This document shows positions 54,646-64,000 of a DNA stretch of 64,000 bases, in pieces (the stretch's first letter is position 1; each line of letters opens with the position of its first letter). Under the pieces are notes generated by a model. The model was not told the DNA's origin, ran no database searches, and saw nothing but the letters and a program-made list of their open reading frames with translations. The translations under genes were made by a program, and so were the position numbers. The stretch is from Atherinomorus stipes (Eukaryota > Chordata > Actinopteri > Atheriniformes > Atherinidae): NCBI GenBank assembly GCA_023101725.1, contig JALJCO010010210.1, forward strand, positions 124,001-188,000, in the 5' to 3' direction.

Positions 54646-56095
54646 TCCACCTCCTACAAAGCCGGGAACCTGACACTGACTCGCAGCTATGCTCTGTAGC
54701 AATTTATATCCCAGTCTGTTTCTCTCACACACACACCGGGGACACAATCATAGGTAGAGAGACAAATAATGGATGCATCCTCATTTAGAGATCAATGTGT
54801 GTATGGGATCTAAGCTTGCTGAGTCTTTTGTTTTTCCACATTAAACGCCCCACTTTCCACTTTCCAGTTGTGCTATGCAACTTCATTTGTGCTGGTAGCT
54901 TCGGGTGTGACTCAAAATACATCATAAGAAGATCCAAAGTTGTCTATTTTTTCAGTTTTCTGTGATACACTCCAGGTGTCTTTAAAATCAGCTCGGTCTA
55001 ATAAACACATACACACTGTCAGTCGCTTCATAACTGATGGCAGCTGCGTGTGCTGTCAGTTTGAGTCAGTCAGTTCTATCAAAACACAAAATGCTCTACA
55101 ATTACAGCTTGTTGTCAGTGTTTGATGAGGCATTAAGACAACAGAATAAGTTGTCAAACTGAAGCTCAGGCTGCTCAGATATTGTCTAGATGACAAGAAA
55201 CAGATGACGCCTGCCTTTGCTTCCCTCATAAAGGCCTACAGACCACACATCCTGAGATATAAAACAGTGAAAGGAAGGAGCGTTTTTATTTGACAAATCA
55301 ATCAAAAATGATGTTGCGGGGTGACACTCAGCCCTCGAGTAGTCCAGCATAGACTCAAAAAGCCCGACACACCAAGGGCAAATTATTTTTGTTTGTGGCA
55401 GTCATTAGTTAAAAGGGTGATTAATGCACTAATGAATCATTAGAAGAGATCATTCCGGGGTTGCAGTGTGCCATCTCGTAAAGTAATTGACCTAAATTAA
55501 GCCAGCCTCTGTAGGGCTTGCCTTGTTCTCCCATTTTCTGACCACTGCTTCAGATTTCCAGTCAGCAGCTGAAGCTGTCCAGTCGGCCAGTGCCGCAGGG
55601 TCAGCTGGAGCAGATGAAAACCCCAGGAGAATGGAGGGAAATGAAGGGAAGAAGGAGAGTCTCCAAAGTAATCCTATGCTCCCAAAACAAATTGGCTCTT
55701 GCCTCCCGTCTTAGCGCTGCAAGGGAGTACCACTGGGAAAAGAATCAATTCCACCTGACCTTCCAACTTAATCACTAATCGCTCCGCTGGCACTCTGGTG
55801 AGACCTCCAGCACTGTGAGACGATGTAGGGGGCAGGGCCAGTGGTGGTCCAAATGTCAGCCGAGAAAGCTACAGTAAGCATTTTTGACTCATTTCAGAGC
55901 AATGATGTCTGAGGTTTTCCACTCAAGACTTCAGCACCGACAGAAAACCATATTTAGATCTGTTCATTCATAAATATAAATGCCATCTTCACCATGGCTG
56001 ATCGAATATATAACCCCTCATTTAATTTACAAACATCACTTCCATTAGATGGGTTGGGTTTCTATATGCTGGATTGTCCAATAGTCCATTTGCAA
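54646..56095. other. intergenic, no gene seen
   Basis: No gene recognised. The block 55370-55800 is complex, non-repetitive sequence of possible conserved noncoding type. Confidence 0.5.
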
Positions 56096-56262
56096 GTGAA
56101 CCCAGACCCCCAGCTTCCAGGTGGACCAGAGTCCACTTCTTTGGTGCCCACCAGAGTATGGTTGGTGTTCAGACTGCGCCAAACAAAGCAGACTATCCGT
56201 GGAACCGGACCACGGTCCGTGTAAAGCAGACCAAACAGCCAGAGTGTGAACGCACCCTAAAA
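56096..56262 (+). mobile_element. right end of a DNA-transposon fragment
   Basis: The sequence runs through GTGGACCAGAGTCCAC, GCGCCAAACAAAGCAG, GGAACCGGACC and AAGCAGACCAAACAGCC to an end reading GTGTGAACGCACCCTAA. This CGGACCAAA...GTGTGAACGCACCCT arrangement recalls a common teleost DNA repeat. The left terminus could not be found, so it is a fragment that directly abuts the next element. Confidence 0.45.
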
Positions 56263-56699
56263 CAGTCTCTTAAACTGGGGGTTTCCACCCCCATGGTGGT
56301 CCCAAGATCATTTCTGGGGGCCGCCAGATCATGGTATGAAAATACAGCCTACATTTACTAACTAAATTAGGGATTTTTATTAGGGCTGTCCAAACTGATG
56401 TTTGATGCAAGGAGATAATTTTTTTGAATTCATGTTTTACCACATTAATACACAAACAGTTTTCCTCATGCGATATCAAAAGTCTGAAATTGGCATCATC
56501 CCGAAGATAGCAGCTGATTTTTTAGCCTTGTCACAGATGTCGATATAATCTACTAAAAACCAATATCCTCCTTACTGATTAGATTTTGATAGTTTTCAAG
56601 CCTTACACTCAGAGGATGCCCACATTTGATATATAAGTTAATTAACCTCTCAGTCATGGGGGTCTTGGGGTCGTGGCTCAAAAAATTTGAGAACCACTG
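56263..56699. mobile_element. hAT-like MITE
   Basis: The left edge CAGTCTCTTAAACTGGGGG and, on the minus strand, CAGTGGTTCTCAAATTTTTTG share the inverted pattern of a well-known teleost hAT group. Inner TGGTGGTCCCAAGATCA and CATGGGGGTCTTGGGGTCG support this. Length is 437 bp with no coding capacity. The flanks show no convincing 8-bp duplication. Confidence 0.6.
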
Positions 56700-59600
56700 A
56701 AGTAAAAGATTTATTCTTGAGCCTCTTTTCAATACCTGTAAACTCAAACCAACATGTAATGCAAAACAAAACCTATGATTTTATAGACAAAAACAATATC
56801 ACTACAGTCTGGCACTAAAATGAATCAGATTTCTTAATGACACCAAAAACTCGGCTATCAAGACAGCAGTTAGCGTCCTTCCACCTACTCAACCATAATC
56901 AGTTTCAGTTCAGAATTTAGATTTAATGTTAGGTTATGTTTAGTTAGGTGTAAATGATTAGTTACAGTAGGTTTAAGGGATTAAAATGTTAGATATAGCA
57001 ATAAAGGTGTGAAGTCGTGATTTACATTTTCAATTTTTTCCTGTATTTAAAATTGATTTGTACATACTACAGATACATACAACACATCATTACAATAAAA
57101 TTCTCTGAACACTAATGGCATCCTGCTGTAAAGCAGAAATATTGTAATAATGTAATTTCCATGAACATATTTTAATCTGCTTTAAACACTCTGATTGACA
57201 CTATTGACCTTTTACCAATTAATTTTATTACTAAATGTATTTATTCAAAGACTATTTTTTAGACGGTTATCTGAAAAATCAATGGTGATTTAAATAAATT
57301 AGCATAATTAATTTACCTTCTTATGTCAGACACAATTATATGAAAAAAAACCAACACATTGGAGTGTCAAACACAAATTTGTTTGATTAGGATTTGTACG
57401 TTGAACCAATATTACATGTTGGTCCAATGTAATTTTTTTGCGTGCATGAAACATGCAATGAATGATTCATCAAGCTCTGAGAAACTGCATCTGTTCCACT
57501 GGAAGAATCTTGATGCAGCAGATTTGCAGCTACACAAAGGTCAGAACAGGATGAGACATAGCTGCACTTGTTTGTCATTGTAAATGTGATCACAGCTCTC
57601 ATTTAATTTTGCACAACAAGACTCCTGTTTGCTCATAAACAGCTAAGAGTAGGATGAAATGACATGTTTAGCCTGTAATTAAAGGAAAGAAATCCTTAAC
57701 ACACCTTGGCTGTGTTTTACTTCTGAGTTTCTTGATTACAGAACTAATTTAATAATTATGCATGTAAAAATATGATAAATTATTCAGTTTTGGGGGGATT
57801 TTGCATGTTAATTTATTCAAATGTATTCCCTCTGTCTGTAATCTTGTGGCCTAACGTACTTTTGAGTTAGTCCTACCTGTGCAGACAACTCTCGAGTTGC
57901 CCTTCATTGAAGGATAAGGGGGAAAATAGCTTCTCCCTTCCTTTTGCTGATAAGCACACCCAGAAGCAGGTAGGCCTCCTGAGACCACACAGCTTTTCTC
58001 TACAACACTAACAATAGTCTGCCCTGCAGAAGGTCAATGAGAGAGAAATCCTCTTCTGCCTGCTTGGGGACCAGGTTGCAGAAGACTCAGCGACCTGACA
58101 CGACCGACCACAGGGCTGCACAAGTTAAAGAAGTAAATAATATATGATCTAGTTTGCAGGCAGCGTTTTTTTGTTTAGCTTCATACACTTGAGAGCAGGA
58201 GGTGTATAATGAAAGGACAGTGGGTTTGTTAAGCCAAACATATGGCTGAGAAGATGAGGTAATGCCTCAGATTGCCTCCGGAGTTTGCCGGCACTGTAGC
58301 ATCCATCTACATTTCACAAGTCAATATTTGCTGCATGTATTGGCTTCAGTAAATACTGCAGTCCACTCACAGTGTTCATTCCAGTGGAGTCTGGGAATAC
58401 AGCTCTCAGCCAGCTGTATAGTATGAAATTTGTTGTGTAGCCTACCCGTAATGACAAAAAAACCAAGCCAGGCAGGAGGTAATAAAGATTCTCTTTCTGC
58501 AGGGATGGTTCATATCCTCACTCTCCCTCACCCTTAATTTATTCCCTGAGGTGCTATGAGTGATTTTGTCTGTTTTTTCTCTTATATCAAACATTGCAGA
58601 CTATTAGCTCTCAATAATCATTTGCTGCAGCCCAGGACACAATGATTTCCCATGACACATAAAACTGCAATAACGTCAACTCGGTTTCAGAAATAATATT
58701 GCCAACATTCTTTTTTATGTGTCTGTCCTGGATGGAGAAAATGCCTCTGTGCGATTCGCCCACTCAGAAAAGAGACTGCACAAACCATTTGTAAGTTTCA
58801 AAAGTTAAACCAATCTAGATTTGGCCCATTTTTTTCCAATTCTCCAACTGAGTCCCAATAGCAAGAGTAAAAATATGCATGCTGAGAGTTGCATTTAGTA
58901 TTTAGGAGTCCCCTTATCCTTCATAACATATTTTTACATGCACAGCAATGCTTCCATATTAACCTATGTCAGACCTCTAAATAACAAGCTGTATCTTAAC
59001 AGCATTTCATACAATTTAACCTGAAAAAGATCACATTCAAAGTAAGCAATTATATAATTCAAGCTACAAGTAATATGCCATCACATTATACAAACATGTT
59101 TACATCTTTGTCACACTGTTCTGTTGGTTTTTGCAACATTTCACTGCATGTGCTGCAGCAAAATTCTGGACAATGCACTTTCAAAGAGTTTAGTTAATTT
59201 CTTTATAAAGTTAAGTGAACTATATAGTGGTGAGCAAAGCAAAAAAGTCATGTTTCTTCTCTAAATTGGATTTTCTGTAGAAAATGATGCAACTGCCAGT
59301 CGCAGTCTCCACTTCTGAAGTACAGTGAAGGCAGCAGGAGTTCCAGAGAACAGGGCTCTGACACATTTTTGGGGTGAGGGAGAAGTGCTGCGTTTTGAGG
59401 GAAATGGATATAATGAATGAGTTGGATTAGTGCAAACATTGCAATGGGAAACACACATTTCTGGAGGCATTAATTATTAATCAGACTATGATGCGTAACA
59501 TATAAACAGGAAAACAAATGAAATATTCTACAGTACATGCAACCCACATAAGCAGGATAATAGAAATATTGTCTTTTAGAGAATAAGGTCAATAACCAGA

Positions 59601-60441
59601 AAAGCGTTCTGCGTATAAACAGCAAATGTTCTAAATTCTTTCATTTTAAGAAGATTTAACCCTCATAGCTTCTTAAGCTTTCTGAAGGGGTAGTGAGTAA
59701 CCTTTTATATTGTAACTTTTTTTCTACTAATGCAAATAGCATAAAACTTGGTCAAGGTGTGTATTTTGGCTTGACTCATGATATTCTAGAAGATGGGGTG
59801 TCTAACTCTTTTTCTAAGGTCTCTAATAAAAATCCACCTCATTTCCTCCTTAGTGCCAATCCGTGCCACATTGACTTGCATTGAAAATGACCTTTCTATA
59901 ATCAAATGCCATTTCCGAATAAATTTTTAGGATAAAATTTTTTCACCTCACACACTTGCTCTACACTTCAGTGATGTTGTTTGAACTGTTTTCCATGACA
60001 TAAGACCATTTACTCAAAAGGGGCCCCGCTTTTTACCTTAGTGATGAAAAAACCCATAGACTTCAATGTTATTTCAGCAAATCAGTGTCCTTCAAAAACT
60101 CAAAAATGCTTAACATATCCAATGAAGTAAAAACTGTTTTTTCTTCTTTCATGTGAGGTTATTTGAGCGTGAAAGGGTCTCAAATTTGTAATTTTGGTGT
60201 TTTTTTTTTTTTTCAAGCATTTTGATCAGTCACATCACATGCATAAAAAACAGCTAATTATTTAGGTCAGTCTTTTGCAGGGAATTTAGTTCCCTCTCTG
60301 TAATGCACTGCCATTCCTGTTCAAACTGGAATTTTTCCCATATTTTTTTTCATTTTATCTTGAAACAACTTCCCATTGAGCTTTTTTAATTGTGGTTGCT
60401 ATAATCTATGCTGAGGTCTGCTCTGTATACCTAATAATAGT
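56700..60441. other. intergenic, no gene seen
   Basis: AT-rich, no gene recognised. From about 59690 the sequence resembles the flank of the repeat pair below (for example CATAGACTTCAATGTT and TTGACTTGCATTGAAAATG, typical of an old repeat), but no ends were found. Confidence 0.5.
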
Positions 60442-60455
60442 CTGCCACCTACAGG
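60442..60455 (-). promoter_or_regulatory. possible CTCF-type motif
   Basis: The minus strand reads CCTGTAGGTGGCAG, one mismatch (third position) from the CTCF core. Candidate only; it lies at the edge of a repeat. Confidence 0.25.
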
Positions 60456-60468
60456 CTATTTTTTACTT

Positions 60469-60695
60469 ATTATAACCCACTTTTCAGTTTTAGGCAATGG
60501 GAGCATTGTGTGTACAAACGGGAACTTAAAGGGTTAAAATTTTGAAACTCATTGATTTTTTTTGGTATTGATGGTTAGGCCAGAAGTCAGTGATGACAGC
60601 CATGAAAAAAAAAAATCAACTTTTAATTTTTAGACAGTATTTACAGGTCATTGGCCAGTCCGTGCCCTTAAGAAGCTTAACGTAACTTTTTTTTT
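60469..60695 (+). repeat. direct repeat, copy A
   Basis: Matches 60815-61049 collinearly: CCCA(C/T)TTTTCAGTTTT, AAAGGGTTAAAATTTT, AACTCATTGATTTTTTT, GATGGTTAGGCCAGA, GTGATGACAGCCATGAAA, ATTTACAGG, ATTGGCCAGT and CCCTTAAGAAGCTTAACGTA. The spacing between starts is about 346 bp. It is part of a larger non-coding repeat; the family was not recognised. Confidence 0.75.
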
Positions 60696-60814
60696 AAAAA
60701 ACACTGCAACACAAAAAGTATAGATGCATCAACAAACATTTTTATACCTTTTTTAAATACTCCAGGGCTCTGATAATCCTGCACAATTTTTTTTTTTTTT
60801 TTGCATTAATCACA

Positions 60815-61049
60815 TTTATTTTAACCCCATTTTCAGTTTTGGAAGTTGGAGCAGCGTGTATGTAAAGTGAAATTTAAAGGGTTAAAATTTTATAACTCAT
60901 TGATTTTTTTATATTGATGGTTAGGCCAGATGTCTGTGATGACAGCCATGAAAGAAAATGGCAACTTTTCATTTTTAGATAATATTTACAGGCCATTAAT
61001 GGACATTGGCCAGTGTGTGCCCTTAAGAAGCTTAACGTAACTTTTTCTT
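60815..61049 (+). repeat. direct repeat, copy B
   Basis: Second unit of the pair. It differs from copy A by scattered substitutions and a short extra stretch (ATTAATGGAC near 60997), so the two units are old. Confidence 0.75.
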
Positions 61050-61440
61050 AGGGAGGCATGAGGGAGATGTTTACATGTTTTCACTCGAACTCTCTTTGGA
61101 TTAAGGCTTTACGGTTTTTATTAAACTCACTTTCTTTTATATCTTTGTAACAAAAGCCTGCTTAGAAATCTTTGTCAGACTTTGGTATGAAATCAATGGA
61201 TTGGTTTACTGTATGTTCACCGTCTGTGTTAAGTGTGTAGAGCGAGTAAATAAAAGAAAAATTAAATTAGATGTAAAAAATGTGTACGGTAGCCATCAGA
61301 AGCCAAAATTCTTGCAGAAATTAACACGTTTTCTTTTTCGAAGGGATCCAGTGGCCTAGGGAGCAGATTGTGTGTATGTGAACCTTTTAAGTTGTTACTT
61401 ATCCCAAATGTTGTCCTAAAGTTGGTATTACAGATTTAAA
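61050..61440. other. intergenic, no gene seen
   Basis: Nothing recognised. Confidence 0.5.
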
Positions 61441-61535
61441 GTTCAGAGTTCTCACTTAACACACAGTGTTGTCCATTTGGAGACACCATAGTAAAAAGGA
61501 TGGCTGCTGCCACATATGTGAACCCACAGCAAGTA
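61441..61535 (+). repeat. dispersed repeat, plus copy (partner at 7610)
   Basis: Plus-strand partner of the minus-strand copy at 7610-7745. The end CACTACACCTTTAAAG at 61660 may be the far edge of the same repeat. Confidence 0.5.
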
Positions 61536-63881
61536 GTTGTAAATGGTTCATTCTAAGGAAATAAAAAACATCATTTTAGTGACGTTATTAGATATCAATA
61601 GATACTTTTCTAAAAATTATCTTGCATGAAGTATTGGCTTGTATTACCATGATTGTTTCACACTACACCTTTAAAGTCACACTTTGCTTTTGCTTTTAAG
61701 GTAAAACCACAGAAAATTTCATAAAAAGAAAAAAACTTGAAATGCAAATATTTCTCATAAATAAAACCACTGGAATCAACTGTTAATGTGAACAGTCCTT
61801 CTCTATAAAGCTTTTCTTGCGGTTGAATTTGTCAAGTTAAGACTTCTTTTGCTGAGTTGAAGTACTTTTTACTAATATCCATCTTTAAAAACATCAAAGT
61901 TAAGTGTTTACCTACAGGACTATTTAATCTTTTCTGGACTTAAACTTCCATCTTTTCTTCAGTAGATGGCGCACAAGAGCATTTTTTGTGTCCATCAGTT
62001 TGCAAAGCAATGCAAAAACTTCTTCCTGCAGGTCATTAGCGCAACTGCTGCTGAGATTGTTACTGCCCTTTTGCAACTCACTGTGTTCCACTCTCCAGTG
62101 GAATAAATTGGGACACTCCAGAATGAATCTCCACTGAGCATTTTTCTTATTAAAGACCATTACAGTCATGTTTGACCAAATAGACAATCTCTGCAAATCT
62201 TTATAAGCACCAAGCCTGATAATGGTCAAGTGTTGCCAGTAATAAAGCTAAACTATTAACTATTCCACCAAAATGAAGTTTCAAATTGTACACCATTACC
62301 AGGGAGTCAGATCCCATTTCCCGACAGAGATTTGTTGCACTCATGCATTTTGATAGCACTCCCACATAATAGAGTCTAGAAGAAACAAAATGTTATCTGA
62401 GCTTGAAGCAGGCAAACCATATTACTTTTCTATTTCAAAGGAAATCTCACTTCTGGATCAGGTTTCACTGGCAGGCGTGTCCACCGACTGAACGAGAGAT
62501 GATCACAGAGGACAAGAGGCTTCACAAAGCTGCAGCTCATGTTGCCCTATGTCAGCATCGTTCAGGAGAAAATAAAGGGATCCTCCAGTCTGAATTCCTG
62601 TAGTAACCTCAGTAGGATACTTCAGCCTGTGAGGAAGGTGGAGGAGGTGAAAGCTAAACATTCATTTGTGAGTCAGCCTTAAAGCGTGTGTTGAACTGAG
62701 AGCTTTATGGTTAAAACCTCAGTCTGAGACTGCTTACCCTTATTTAGCGCTAGCTTGGTGTGAAGCATATCTGTCATGTCTAAAGAAAGTGGATAAATAA
62801 TGACTTGAGGTTGCAATTATTTGTGCCCCTCCTTCCCTTTTCTTTCTCTCTTTTTTTATCTCTGTTTACACATTATAAAATCATCCATAAACTGTAAATA
62901 AGGTTCTACATATTCAAAGAAAGTACCTAAAAATTACAAACTATGAACAAAGTTCTTAGACCTGATTGTTTCTTCTGATAAACATCCTTTCCCTCTCAAA
63001 AGCTCACCATATTGCAGCTTCCTTTTCGTGGGTGAGCTAGTCCGTACAGGTACTTGCTTTGGAGATTGCAAGAGCCAGAAACATGCCCCATCCTGTCAGC
63101 ATTCCAGTTCTGCAGAAACACTTCTGGAAAATTCCTTTCTCAGAGATGGCAGAAAAGATCGGGTGTGGAGAGTTTTAAAGGAAAGTAAGACTTTACGCCT
63201 CCTTCAAATGCTTGTGTAACTGGGAAATGAATCCATCATTGTTGGACGATTCCACCTCAATTTATTCTAAAAAAAAAAAAAAAACCAAGAAAATAGAATT
63301 AGAAAATTAGAAAAAGTAGAATTGCTGCAGGTTGAATTCTTTATTTTAATTTGTTGCAAACTTCTGACTAGTAGAGCTTCCTTGCTTCAGAGAAATCCAA
63401 ATGTCATGACTCCACATTGCATCTTAAAGCTGACCAGATAAATTCCCATTAATTCTGGGCTCAACAACAATTGAATTAAAAAGGCCATGGGATGAATATT
63501 TATCACAGACTTGACAGCTGCACTCTCAATCAAATCCCAAACCCAGAACACTATTCTTACCCACATGTAAAGTAGGAGGTATTATTCTGGACTCACATAC
63601 TTCAGCATGATAAATATACATCTGCTTGTAGTCCTCTCCTCATCTCGAGAGCATGGCCTTATGAAGAGGAATCAGCCTTAGATGTTGATACATAATTTAC
63701 TTTCACAGCTGCGTTTTTGAACCTTTGCTACCAAATAAATATGTACAGCCTGCAGCTATGCTTTGTATTCTTAAAAGTTAAAAACTCATTCTGCTCCTCA
63801 TTTACTATTCAGATAAGCAAAGTTGGAAATGGCTCACGCCAGATTACTAACTGTAGAGTATGACTATGGAATGATTGTCTC
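61536..63881. other. intergenic, no gene seen
   Basis: No gene recognised. The 101-codon minus-strand frame at 61924-62229 has no recognised domain. A 15-base A-run lies near 63270. Confidence 0.5.
61959..61972 (+). promoter_or_regulatory. possible CTCF-type motif
   Basis: TCAGTAGATGGCGC matches the CTCF core at all positions but the first. Candidate only. Confidence 0.3.
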
Positions 63882-63968
63882 TTAGCCAGGTCGTCATTGT
63901 CAATGAGAACCGGTTCTCAACTGACTTACCTGGTTTTAAATAAAGGTCACAACTACAACTACTACTAC
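63882..63968 (+). mobile_element. LINE/SINE 3' end
   Basis: TCTTAGCCAGGTCGTCATTG, ATGAGAACCGGTTCTCAACTG, then ACTTACCTGGTTTTAAATAAAGG, followed by an (ACT)-type tail. This closely resembles a 3' end shared by LINEs and SINEs in many teleosts (recalled with a TTAAATAAAGG end). Only the last ~80 bases are present, with no coding part. Confidence 0.65.
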
Positions 63969-64000
63969 ATATATGGATCTTTATTGGACTAAATTTGCCC

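Overview
The window looks like an intergenic or deep intronic stretch of a ray-finned (teleost) fish chromosome. It is AT-rich, carries many short homopolymer and dinucleotide runs, and has no open reading frame that reads like a host protein. The longest frames are about 100-230 codons; they are transposon remnants, G-rich low complexity, or chance. The repeat families place it in a teleost: Rex1/L2-type LINE 3' ends, Tc1-like elements, very short hAT derivatives with CAGGGGTG-type ends, and TTAA and Harbinger-like MITEs. No tRNA, rRNA, CRISPR array or bacterial-type operon was seen.

Layout: 1-4.7 kb is unique sequence with one 203-bp MITE (2028-2230) and a dispersed repeat (2956-3232). At 4.77-6.08 kb is a 5'-truncated L2-type LINE that has lost its catalytic core. 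From 7.6 to 9.4 kb are a dispersed repeat, a Rex1-like LINE 3' end, a second dispersed repeat and a hAT-like element. A decayed second LINE lies at 13.96-14.47 kb. The interval 15.4-20 kb is crowded and partly of doubtful sequence quality: a tandem pair of about 375 bp whose first copy looks error-rich, an ISL2EU-like piece, and two short hAT copies, one with a perfect 8-bp target duplication. At 26.08-27.33 kb a Tc1-like MITE sits inside a larger Tc1-like element with transposase remnants. MITEs follow at 30.4, 31.7 and 38.4 kb. At 40.0-40.85 kb a Tc1-like transposase remnant was entered by a hAT derivative, which was itself entered by another. At 43.2-44.1 kb is a second, low-quality-looking copy of the 26.6-kb MITE, followed by a hAT-like MITE (44.17 kb) and a foldback element flanked by TTAA (44.98-45.59 kb). 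A strikingly G-rich repeat followed by a pyrimidine tract lies at 48.66-49.42 kb, an ISL2EU-like MITE at 52.57 kb, two adjoining DNA-transposon pieces at 56.1-56.7 kb, a direct repeat pair at 60.5-61.05 kb, and a LINE/SINE 3' end at 63.88 kb.

No host genes were recognised, so there is no pathway to describe. What can be read is the order of insertions (nesting, target duplications) and a few candidate regulatory sites (CTCF-type motifs, blocks resembling conserved noncoding elements). These need cross-species alignment. No coherent new multi-gene system is visible.
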